A DNA stretch of 35,447 bases from positions 1-35,447 of IMG/VR virus record IMGVR_UViG_3300042430_001461. One strand, written 5' to 3'. This stretch comes from a virus. The position numbers and the translations under genes were made by a program. The notes below the pieces were generated by a model. The model did not search any database and had not been told where the DNA came from. It was given only the letters and a program-made list of their open reading frames with translations. The first letter of the stretch is position 1. Every line of letters starts with the position of its first letter. Positions 30,201-35,342 of the stretch are shown piece by piece.

Positions 30201-31002
30201 TAATGCGGGCTGGAACGATTTTGCCGACGTGCCGCTCGATGAGCCAGATGAGCTCTATGACGTTGAGCTCGTTACTAACGACGTTCTCGCTCTCCGATTG
30301 CTGTATCTGCCCGACTGGGATCGCCGCGAGGTGGAGTGGACATTAGGCCAGCAGATCGCCGCGACTAACCGGCCGGTGCAGCAGGTGGTGCTGCGTGTGT
30401 GGCAGAAGAGCAATCGCGTCGGCCGGGGTGAGCTGGCCGAGGCGGTGGTCAGTGCGCCACTGATGCCGTTTATCCGCGACTGGAACGACAACCTGGTCAC
30501 CGCACAGACGGTCTTTGGACCCAGTGCCACGCACAGCGTTGTGTCCGGTGTTTTCCAGCTCACCGCACTCGGCAATGGTTGGAGCCGCCTGGATCAGCCG
30601 TACTCGGTGTCGGACTTCCAGCTCGAACTGGACGTTATCACCAGCGGGTCCGGGTTTGCGGGGGTCGTGTACCGCACGACGGGTTGGTCCGGCAGTGGCG
30701 GCATGTACGCTTACCTGGTGACCATTTTCAGCGCGGCCGGAGGGATCAACGTCACGCTCTACCGGGGCACCAACTCGGCCGCAGGGGGCGCCGATACGAC
30801 GGTGTCTCAGGTGTTCGTGCCGGGTCCGTCAACGGGCACATTTCGGCTCGCGGTCGCGGTCACCGGCAACACGCACCAGGTCAGCGTCAACGGCCTGCTG
30901 CGCATCAACGCCGTCGACAGCATTTTCCCGTCTGCAGGTCAATTCGGTCTTTATGCATTTGCCGCCACCATGCAATTCGACAATCTTCGCATCAACTACT
31001 AA
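27280..31002 (+). CDS. Large tail tip/host specificity protein (GTA gp15-like)
   Basis: 1240 aa from ATG 27280, overlapping the previous stop (ATGA). Residues 8-40 are Gly/Ala-rich and hydrophobic (SAGAAIGGPIGAAVGGAIG), followed by the typical tip domain (SELTVQASTYGVTIPVVYGQ). The central region includes the phage-tail_3/hub-like segment with RYPAVDADYQVGAQSARR and fibronectin-like or beta modules thereafter. The last ~165 residues form an apparently separate beta-sandwich (FQLELDVITSGSGFAGVVYR, TFRLAVAVTGNTHQVSVNGL) like LamG/concanavalin-type sugar-binding domains. The protein penetrates the envelope and probably recognises the receptor. Confidence 0.88.
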   Translation: MSDAAARSGLTLIGQSAGAAIGGPIGAAVGGAIGNAVGWWLFPEQITAEGPRLSELTVQASTYGVTIPVVYGQWRLTGNIIWAADIRETRQERDAGGKGGPQQTQVSYTYDASFAVGLCEGPIAGVLRIWADSRLVYDVSATADAEAVAASINVGDVITVYTGTQTQMPDPTIEAALGVGNVPAYRGLAYVVFRDFALGDYGNRIPNLSFEVIENGDLEPGFRVLDVAAPTEPLYRLNAAPLRQDPIISTFGGGIIRVLSSRNMGQTRLYEVTGAYIGATSASYGESNLPPFGVLNDPPNGFYWGGWQLGESGYTIFNHFSQDSPERFLRIDNVSESIQSLETGTPIQGLELAGLVACVDCLHYVVLTTSNVPTVTNWYLFRWNGVGPELVRSGTVEAVNGEDWLTFGVSPVNQFSGHRGASMLESDLTHLWVYLGDGDLAVYKLDRDNVMRRVLLFDGSTARRPRLEFVTAGVGLNADRGLCCVLGTTELDVTRIYMYSRLTGGSTGTRTVSQVINGLCQRAGLTVGQLSSSTLTDPVIGYGVSQPQTARSAIEALSRVYPFTGVESGTQLRFAGRNSAAVATINADDLGATAGDDAVDLVVSTRAQETDLPARMTLRYPAVDADYQVGAQSARRMITGSEQVLELDIPVALTDQRAAEAAQVLLSEAWVARNQRQFATTRKWAALEPGDVVNLALPQTTYTVRIVRKSEAGGLVQWEAVDHSSAAYTTSVVAGQTPPGVPVGLPAVTQCEIMDLPPLRDNDDDGGVYAAVVPISGRRWNGALIERRPINVATWQAVETVYSGGTLGCMVTALPPFSGGNRWDQSSEAQVEMLSGALSSVTELAVLNGANAALIGDEIVQFREATLLSGTTYRLRGFLRQRRATTAEAATHTANERFVLLDAASLRRINVSLGEVGYTFVYTAVTLGGRRDLMYRQTVKHTGRAIRPLSPVLLNAVRGADDRLRFTWTRRARINAGWNDFADVPLDEPDELYDVELVTNDVLALRLLYLPDWDRREVEWTLGQQIAATNRPVQQVVLRVWQKSNRVGRGELAEAVVSAPLMPFIRDWNDNLVTAQTVFGPSATHSVVSGVFQLTALGNGWSRLDQPYSVSDFQLELDVITSGSGFAGVVYRTTGWSGSGGMYAYLVTIFSAAGGINVTLYRGTNSAAGGADTTVSQVFVPGPSTGTFRLAVAVTGNTHQVSVNGLLRINAVDSIFPSAGQFGLYAFAATMQFDNLRINY

Positions 31003-31010
31003 GGACACCC

Positions 31011-31682
31011 ATGGCCGACAGCAGCGGATTCAGCTCGCCCGACTTCATCGCCGAAAATCAGGCGCAAAAAGAGGTCACGGCCAACGGCTTTTTCGACGCG
31101 GGCAGCCCGGCGATTTTGTTCGGCCGCCGCGTATCGACCTCCGGATTGCTAACCTGGGGATTCTATGGCGGCGAGTTGCTCGTCGACGGCGTGCTCACGG
31201 CGATCAACAACGGTTCCGTCTCGCTCACCGTTAGCGCCACCAATTTCATCGAGGCGACGCGCGCAGGCGCGGTCAGTGCTAACACCACTGGATTCACCGC
31301 CGGCCGCATCCCGTTGTATGAGGTGGTGACCAACGCAACAACCACCACGTCCTGGACCGACCGCCGCGCATGGGTCCAGCCTGCACACGTTGCCGGCCTG
31401 CTCGCGCGCGCGATGGCGACCGACGCCAACATCACCCTGACTGCCGCCGAGGCGCGCAACCAGATCCTGCGCATTACCTCCAGCGTCAGCCTAACTGCCA
31501 CTCGCAACGTGGTCGTGCCGCTTGCGCCGCAAATCTGGGTCGTGGACAACAGCACAACCGGCGGTCAGTCCCTGCAGTTCATCGGCGCAACCGGCACTGG
31601 CGTGACTGTAGCCAATGCGCGTCGCGCGGTGATATTTGCGGACGGAACGAACATTGTGCGCGCCAGTCCGGATCAGGCGTAA
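31011..31682 (+). CDS. Tail fibre/receptor-binding-like protein, DUF2793-like
   Basis: 223 aa from the ATG at 31011 with AAGGA upstream; a longer frame exists but overlaps the tip gene. The N-terminal SPDFIAENQAQKEVTANGFF carries the QAQKEVT motif of DUF2793-like proteins that follow tip proteins. The middle repeats beta segments, and the C-terminal ~70 residues (ITLTAAEARNQILRITSSVS, TRNVVVPLAPQIWVVDNSTT) resemble terminal domains of phage fibres. The expected role is a fibre or base-plate accessory. Confidence 0.75.
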   Translation: MADSSGFSSPDFIAENQAQKEVTANGFFDAGSPAILFGRRVSTSGLLTWGFYGGELLVDGVLTAINNGSVSLTVSATNFIEATRAGAVSANTTGFTAGRIPLYEVVTNATTTTSWTDRRAWVQPAHVAGLLARAMATDANITLTAAEARNQILRITSSVSLTATRNVVVPLAPQIWVVDNSTTGGQSLQFIGATGTGVTVANARRAVIFADGTNIVRASPDQA

Positions 31683-31719
31683 ATTCCCGCTTGCGCATCC
31701 TATCCACGAAAGGTCCATC

Positions 31720-31914
31720 ATGATGACTCGACTCCGGCGCTGGCTTGCGTCAAACCTGATCCGGCTTGCATATCGCGTGCGGCCAGCTCCAGACACAGTG
31801 TCCTCCGCGACGCGCGGTCTCGGCGGCCCCGGTGCTGCAGATGCTGCCGCCCCGCGCAAGTTGACCGCGCAATCGACGCGCGGTCTCGGCGGCCCCGGTG
31901 CTGCGGACGATTGA
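31720..31914 (+). CDS. Small protein with duplicated TRGLGGPGAAD motif
   Basis: 64 aa from the ATG at 31720 (or the next ATG) with AAAGG upstream. The basic, amphipathic N-terminus (MMTRLRRWLASNLIRLAYRV) could bind membranes. The C-terminal half contains two copies of TRGLGGPGAAD encoded by an exact 31-bp repeat. No family is recognised. It overlaps the next gene by 17 bases. Confidence 0.55.
   Translation: MMTRLRRWLASNLIRLAYRVRPAPDTVSSATRGLGGPGAADAAAPRKLTAQSTRGLGGPGAADD
31808..31904. repeat. Two exact 31-bp repeats 66 bp apart
   Basis: Bases 31808-31838 and 31874-31904 are identical. The spacing is a multiple of three, so the repeat is translated as TRGLGGPGAA twice. The first bases of the following membrane protein gene overlap the second copy. 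Confidence 0.9.
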
Positions 31915-32323
31915 CGCGCGCATAGCGCTGTGCGTCGCAGTCGCTGTATTGACTGCCGCAGACCTGCCTCACGTCGTCGCGGCGCAGTGGCCGGACGCTG
32001 AGGCATGGCGCATCGCGCGGCGCGCAAAATACGTAGCGGACGGAGCGGCGCACGCGCTGCTGCTCGCCGTAGTGCTGTACCTGTCTCAACAGGTCATGCG
32101 CGGCCGGGCGCTGATCGTCTGCGCCGTCGCGGTGCTGTACGGCGCGGCGCATGGCGTCATGCAAGCCGCCTGTGGATACGCGGCATACTTCATGGACCGA
32201 CCCGCGGTGCGCGCCGCCGGCGGCCTGTGCGAGCGCGCTAACGGATGGGAGTTGATCGTCATGTGTGTCGTCGTCCCGATCGCAATCGCGCTTGTCTGGA
32301 GGCGCCGACATGGCCGCCGCTGA
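31898..32323 (+). CDS. Membrane protein, lysis-region, holin candidate
   Basis: 141 aa from GTG at 31898. Hydrophobic helices are visible at residues ~9-29, 50-65, 70-95 and 118-135, giving three or four membrane segments with a basic C-terminus (VWRRRHGRR). Position before the endolysin makes it a holin or antiholin candidate, but there are three such genes in a row. No known holin family is recognised. Confidence 0.6.
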   Translation: MLRTIDARIALCVAVAVLTAADLPHVVAAQWPDAEAWRIARRAKYVADGAAHALLLAVVLYLSQQVMRGRALIVCAVAVLYGAAHGVMQAACGYAAYFMDRPAVRAAGGLCERANGWELIVMCVVVPIAIALVWRRRHGRR

Positions 32324-32684
32324 ATCAACCGCCTGGCCGGTGGCGGCGGCCGCGTCACTCGCCGCCTCGACAATGGGGCAACACTGGTTGCTCCTTGGCG
32401 TGCCGCCCGCAGTGTGGTTTGCCTGCGTCGCTGGCGCGATATGGGGCGCGACGTGGTTCGAGGCGCACCGGCCGGTTGCGCGGCCGATTGCAATCATCGC
32501 CAACTTTGGGGCGGGCCTAGTGCTATCGACCGGCCTCGACGAGTACGCCAACCTGGGCACTTGGGCGCACGCAACGGCTGGATTCGTCGCCGCGGCGTGG
32601 CCGGTGATGATTGCGCAGGCCGTGCGCGACTCGATCATCGGGGCAATCCACAAGATCGTCGGCCGCGAAGGCGGGAAACAATGA
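32310..32684 (+). CDS. Membrane protein, lysis-region, holin candidate
   Basis: 124 aa from the ATG at 32310 with GGAGG at 9 bases; it overlaps the previous gene by 14 bases. It has an N-terminal Ala-rich hydrophobic segment (~8-25), LLLGVPPAVWFACVAGAIWG (~30-50), an IAIIANFGAGLVLSTGL segment and a further helix near residues 85-105. Size and topology (3-4 segments, basic tail HKIVGREGGKQ) suit a class I-like holin. The assignment rests on context. Confidence 0.6.
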   Translation: MAAAESTAWPVAAAASLAASTMGQHWLLLGVPPAVWFACVAGAIWGATWFEAHRPVARPIAIIANFGAGLVLSTGLDEYANLGTWAHATAGFVAAAWPVMIAQAVRDSIIGAIHKIVGREGGKQ

Positions 32685-32983
32685 TCACCGCTCAGTACGT
32701 CTTGTGCTTTGCCTTGCTCTGGTGGTCCGTCGTGCGCAGCGGGCGCATGGGACCGCGAACGCCGCTTATCGACAAGTGCGCCTTGGCCGCTTTAGGCGGG
32801 GCTGCGGCTGCGTACATCGTCGAGCTGCACCAGTATGGCAGCCCGCACATCGGCGCCCCGCTGCTGCTGCTCGGCGCAGCGATGTGGGTGCTGCCGCCGA
32901 CCGTGCGCTGCTGGCTGTGCAGCATCAAGTCGTTTCGGCACGTACTCAGGCAGGCCAACGTGGAGTCGCGCAATGATCGATGA
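32681..32983 (+). CDS. Membrane protein, lysis-region, holin candidate
   Basis: 100 aa from the ATG at 32681, overlapping the previous stop (ATGA). Membrane segments appear at ~1-18 (MITAQYVLCFALLWWSVV), 35-50 and 58-73 (IGAPLLLLGAAMWVL). The C-terminal part is basic (SIKSFRHVLRQANVESRNDR). It is directly followed, with an 11-base overlap, by the endolysin. By position it is the strongest holin candidate, but the three genes cannot be separated by sequence alone. Confidence 0.6.
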   Translation: MITAQYVLCFALLWWSVVRSGRMGPRTPLIDKCALAALGGAAAAYIVELHQYGSPHIGAPLLLLGAAMWVLPPTVRCWLCSIKSFRHVLRQANVESRNDR

Positions 32984-33473
32984 CGACCCTCCCTGGCTAG
33001 AGATCGCCCGCACTTACGTCGGCGTGCGCGAGATCCCGGGTCCGCAGCACAACCCGGTTATCGCCCGCTGGCTGCACGGCTTGAAGGCGTGGTGGCAGGA
33101 CGACGAGACGCCGTGGTGCGGCACGTTCGTAGCCGCCTGCCTGCAGCAAGCCGGCCAGCCAGTGGCTCGGAACTGGATGCGCGCCCGCGCGTGGCTTGAG
33201 TGGGGCCTGCCGATCAACGTTGGCGCTCTGGGTGCGGTGGCGGTCGTCAGCCGAGGCGACAACCCGCAGCAGGGGCACGTCGGATTCGTCGTCGGATGGT
33301 CTGCGGAGGGGCGGCTGCTGCTGTTGGGCGGCAACCAGTCAGACGAAGTTAACGTCCGCGGGTTCGCCCCGGACCGGCTGCTCGGCTACCGCTGGCCGCT
33401 CGGCTACCCGGCGCCGACCGCGCCCGCGCCGCACCTGACGCGCGTGGCGCAGATGTCCGCCAGCGAAGCGTAG
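32973..33473 (+). CDS. Endolysin (TIGR02594-type peptidase/amidase)
   Basis: 166 aa from the ATG at 32973 with GGAG upstream. The N-terminal WLEIARTYVGVREIPGPQHN and ARWLHGLKAWWQDDETPWCG match TIGR02594-type phage hydrolases of the NlpC/CHAP fold. Cys49 (PWCGTF), His102 (GHVGFVVG) and Asn121 (GGNQSD) are the likely catalytic triad. It would cut peptidoglycan peptide or amide bonds. No signal peptide is present, so a holin is needed. Confidence 0.87.
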   Translation: MIDDDPPWLEIARTYVGVREIPGPQHNPVIARWLHGLKAWWQDDETPWCGTFVAACLQQAGQPVARNWMRARAWLEWGLPINVGALGAVAVVSRGDNPQQGHVGFVVGWSAEGRLLLLGGNQSDEVNVRGFAPDRLLGYRWPLGYPAPTAPAPHLTRVAQMSASEA

Positions 33474-33482
33474 CCCGGCAAT

Positions 33483-33505
33483 GCCCCGCCGCCGCATCAG
33501 GCGGC
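33483..33505. terminator. Hairpin at convergent junction after the endolysin
   Basis: GCCGCC and GGCGGC around the loop GCATCA (about 33488-33505) pair perfectly between the rightward endolysin gene and the end of the leftward HTH gene. No T-run is present, so it would be at best a weak or bidirectional terminator. Confidence 0.35.
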
Positions 33506-33745
33506 CTGCTGGCGCGCTTTGAGCGCGTGGGTGGGGTGTTGCCCCACCCGCAGCAGGAACAGCTCCCAGGCGGCCGCGTCGAGGTTGCGCGTGCCGGCTT
33601 CCGCGTCCTGCCATGCGCGCAGGGAGCGGTGGCACAGCGCGCCGGCCTGAGTCTGAGTCAGGCCAGCGGCTTCGCGGGCGGCGCGGATGGCGGCCGGGGT
33701 GGCGTCAGCCGCCGGCCGGCGGCTGCGGTTGGGGTGGTTGCTCAC
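33497..33745 (-). CDS. XRE-like HTH DNA-binding protein
   Basis: 82 aa from a GTG at 33745, with no strong ribosome site. Residues ~17-65 form a Cro/XRE helix-turn-helix (TPAAIRAAREAAGLTQTQAG, ALCHRSLRAWQDAEAG), then the NLDAAAWELFLLRVGQHP continuation I recall from small phage regulators. It lacks an effector domain. It is the distal gene of a leftward island and may control the island's promoters or late lysis genes (inference). Confidence 0.75.
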   Translation of the reverse strand: MSNHPNRSRRPAADATPAAIRAAREAAGLTQTQAGALCHRSLRAWQDAEAGTRNLDAAAWELFLLRVGQHPTHALKARQQAA

Positions 33746-33778
33746 GAAGTTAGCTGTGAAAGCCGTGGCGCGGGCTTG

Positions 33779-34006
33779 CTATTTAACGATCAAATTCACA
33801 TCGGCGTTTGTGAGATCTTGCCAGCGGATATAGACCGTTGCGCCGCCGTCGCCTTGGTAGCACAGTCCTTCCAGATCGTCTTGAAGATTCCGGAACTCGT
33901 CGCTTGTTAGCTTTTGGCGGGTAGCTGGTGATTCGCGGCGTGCGAACTCACGAAGTGCTTGCTTGCGCGTGGCAGCGCCGGTTGTCGGTACGTTGTAGTA
34001 AGCCAT
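33779..34006 (-). CDS. Hypothetical small protein under duplicated promoter (copy 1)
   Basis: 75 aa, ATG at 34006 with GGAGC at seven bases. The first half is basic and helical (RKQALREFARRESPATRQKL, SDEFRNLQDDLEGLC) and the second has beta-like TVYIRWQDLTNADVNLIVK. No family is recognised. It is expressed from the promoter inside the 89-bp segment 34011-34099 and is probably cotranscribed with the HTH gene downstream. Confidence 0.65.
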   Translation of the reverse strand: MAYYNVPTTGAATRKQALREFARRESPATRQKLTSDEFRNLQDDLEGLCYQGDGGATVYIRWQDLTNADVNLIVK

Positions 34007-34010
34007 TTTT

Positions 34011-34099
34011 TGCTCCAGCCCCTGCTCCCGAGGCGCGGTGGACGCGTCGCATCCATGAACCGAATACTACACGCTTTGCGTGGCCTGTCAAGCGGAGAT
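34011..34099. repeat. 89-bp promoter-leader repeat, copy 1
   Basis: It matches 34355-34443 with three mismatches. It carries a complete leftward promoter, a 5' leader with a small hairpin, and the ribosome-binding region of the gene ending at 33779. Conservation extends over non-coding sequence, so it is under selection or recently duplicated. Confidence 0.95.
34064..34091 (-). promoter_or_regulatory. Leftward promoter in repeat copy 1
   Basis: On the - strand, -35 TTGACA (34086-34091) and -10 TAGTAT (34064-34069) are separated by 16 bases. The spacer contains the palindrome CACGC-AAA-GCGTG, an operator candidate between -35 and -10. The start codon lies about 58 bases from the -10. Confidence 0.75.
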
Positions 34100-34104
34100 G
34101 CCCG

Positions 34105-34350
34105 TTATCGCTGGCGCACGCGCCAGTCAATCTGCTGCACGGCAGCCTCAATCTCAGGCAGATCGCTCGCGGGGATCATCCGCGTCAAGATCGTTTCGCC
34201 GTCTGCCCCAACTTCGCGCGCGGCGCTGCTGAACGGGACGGCAAGCACGCCCTTGTGCAGAGTTTCGCCACGCTCGACGATCAGCTGAACCTGTGTGTAT
34301 TCGCGGCCGGTGCGGTCCGTCTTCGTGACGCCGGTTTTTTCTAGTCTCAT
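34105..34350 (-). CDS. Hypothetical small protein under duplicated promoter (copy 2)
   Basis: 81 aa, ATG at 34350 with GGAGC at seven bases. It is beta-like in the first half (REYTQVQLIVERGETLHKGV, then LAVPFSSAAREVG) and helical at the C-terminus (ASDLPEIEAAVQQIDWRVRQ). No family is recognised. It lies first in the leftward island, with its own 89-bp promoter segment upstream. Early expression is likely since the promoter needs no late factor by appearance (inference). Confidence 0.65.
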   Translation of the reverse strand: MRLEKTGVTKTDRTGREYTQVQLIVERGETLHKGVLAVPFSSAAREVGADGETILTRMIPASDLPEIEAAVQQIDWRVRQR

Positions 34351-34354
34351 TCTG

Positions 34355-34443
34355 TGCTCCAGCCCCTGATCCCGAGGCGCGGTGGACGCGGCGCGTCCAT
34401 GAACCGAATACTACACGCTTTGCGTGGCCTGTCAAGCGGAGAT
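34355..34443. repeat. 89-bp promoter-leader repeat, copy 2
   Basis: It matches 34011-34099 at 86 of 89 positions. Two of the differences fall in the GGACGCG/CGCGTCC leader hairpin, where the first copy still allows pairing through a G-U pair. It drives the gene 34105-34350. Confidence 0.95.
34408..34435 (-). promoter_or_regulatory. Leftward promoter in repeat copy 2
   Basis: -35 TTGACA (34430-34435) and -10 TAGTAT (34408-34413), 16-base spacer with the palindrome CACGCAAAGCGTG, identical to copy 1. Confidence 0.75.
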
Positions 34444-34449
34444 TTAGCC

Positions 34450-34563
34450 ATGACGAAAAAACAACACGTCTACCGTTACCGTAGCGCCATCACCGGCCGC
34501 TGGGTCACCCCGGACTACGCCCGCCGCTACCCGCGCCGCACCGTCCGTGAGCGTGTGCGATGA
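34450..34563 (+). CDS. Short conserved phage protein (37 aa)
   Basis: 37 aa, ATG at 34450 with GGAG about 10 bases upstream. The sequence includes HVYRYRSAITGRWVTPDYAR and RRTVRERV. I recall the YRSAITGRFVT...A..HP.TTVRE pattern as a very common short protein of phages, of unknown function. It overlaps the spanin start (ATGA). Confidence 0.8.
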   Translation: MTKKQHVYRYRSAITGRWVTPDYARRYPRRTVRERVR

Positions 34564-34937
34564 CGCTCGGCATTCAGCTGGCCGCCGCCGCGGCCGCGCT
34601 GGCCGTTGCGTTTGGGGCCGGCTGGCAGATCAACGGCTGGCGCCTTGAGGCTGGGGAGCAAGATCGCCTCGAGAAGGCCATGCAAGCGCGCGAGGCGGGC
34701 TTGGAGCGCGTTGCCGGCGTGTCTGCTGCCTACCAGCAAGTGGCGGCTGAACTGCGCCGACTGGACGCTGTAAATCGCGTGGAGACAATCCGTGAAACGA
34801 ATCGCGTGGAGTATCGCTGTCCTGTGCCTGAGTCTGCTCAACGGCTGCTCGACGACGCCGTTAACGCCGCAAACAGTGCGGCCACAGGCCGACCTGCTGC
34901 AACCGTGCCCGCTGATCGCCAGCCGCCCCCTAGCTGA
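34560..34937 (+). CDS. Rz: Inner-membrane spanin (Rz-like)
   Basis: 125 aa, ATG at 34560 overlapping the previous stop (ATGA). Residues ~5-25 (IQLAAAAAALAVAFGAGWQI) form the single membrane anchor. A periplasmic coiled coil follows (EAGEQDRLEKAMQAREAGLE). The NRVEYRCPVPESAQRLLDDA motif is typical of Rz proteins of betaproteobacterial/pseudomonad phages. It works with Rz1 to fuse inner and outer membranes in the last step of lysis. Confidence 0.88.
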   Translation: MTLGIQLAAAAAALAVAFGAGWQINGWRLEAGEQDRLEKAMQAREAGLERVAGVSAAYQQVAAELRRLDAVNRVETIRETNRVEYRCPVPESAQRLLDDAVNAANSAATGRPAATVPADRQPPPS

Positions 34938-35031
34938 CCTGGGCGAGCTGCTGTTGTGGACGCGCGATCTGGTCGCGCAGTACGGCGAGTGCGCCGCCCG
35001 CCAGCGCGCGTTAGCCGATGCGGTCAGATAG
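34792..35031 (+). CDS. Rz1: Outer-membrane spanin lipoprotein (Rz1-like)
   Basis: 79 aa, ATG at 34792, in a different frame and overlapping the end of Rz by 146 bases, the classical Rz/Rz1 arrangement. The signal peptide MKRIAWSIAVLCLSLLNGC ends in a lipobox with Cys19 as the lipidated residue. The mature protein has proline and Leu-rich segments (PLTPQTVRPQADLLQPCPLI). It is anchored in the outer membrane and pairs with Rz. Confidence 0.9.
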   Translation: MKRIAWSIAVLCLSLLNGCSTTPLTPQTVRPQADLLQPCPLIASRPLADLGELLLWTRDLVAQYGECAARQRALADAVR

Positions 35032-35042
35032 CTGGGGTTGCT

Positions 35043-35060
35043 GCCTAAATTAAGTTAGGC
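35043..35060. terminator. Small hairpin at convergent junction after Rz1
   Basis: GCCTAA-ATTAAG-TTAGGC is a perfect 6-bp stem between the Rz1 stop and the end of the leftward gene 35055-35342. No T-run follows on either strand. It may be a weak bidirectional terminator. Confidence 0.35.
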
Positions 35061-35342
35061 ATCCTTCGGCGAGAAGACGCACTTCCACTCCACAACATCG
35101 TGATCCACCCACCACGCCTCTCCGAATGCGTTGTGGTGGTCTGGCAGCTTGTGGCAGTCGTCGCCCTGTACTTGCAGCACCACGCTTCGGCCCGTCTTGC
35201 AGGCCCAGGCCATCGCTGCTTGTAGCGTCGTGAAACCGCGCACCGGGGCAATGATCCGACCGCTTGCGCGGTAGCGCTGCGCCTTCTTCGGCGTGGTGGC
35301 GTGATACAGCAGCATCTCGCGCTTCGTAAGCGTTTCACTCAT
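35055..35342 (-). CDS. Conserved phage protein, ADP-ribosyltransferase-like start motif
   Basis: 95 aa, ATG at 35342 (base 22 in the first copy of the overlap) with GGAGG upstream, overlapping the Ala/Trp gene stop by 8 bases. The pattern MLLYHATTPKKAQRYRASGR, then IIAPVRGFTTLQAAMAWACK, KLPDHHNAFGEAWWVD and VVEWKCVFS is one I recall from many phages. The YHATTP...A..YRASG part resembles the start of ADP-ribosyltransferase/KptA-type folds, but the family is not characterised, and this is only an idea. It is the last gene of the leftward early operon across the circle. Confidence 0.75.
   Translation of the reverse strand: MSETLTKREMLLYHATTPKKAQRYRASGRIIAPVRGFTTLQAAMAWACKTGRSVVLQVQGDDCHKLPDHHNAFGEAWWVDHDVVEWKCVFSPKDA

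Noticed and set aside
35054-35060. GTTAGGC boxes at 35054-35060 and 3591-3597 as further attC sites
   Set aside because: A 7-mer is expected a few times in 35 kb on two strands. Neither place has the paired inner arms with an extrahelical base.
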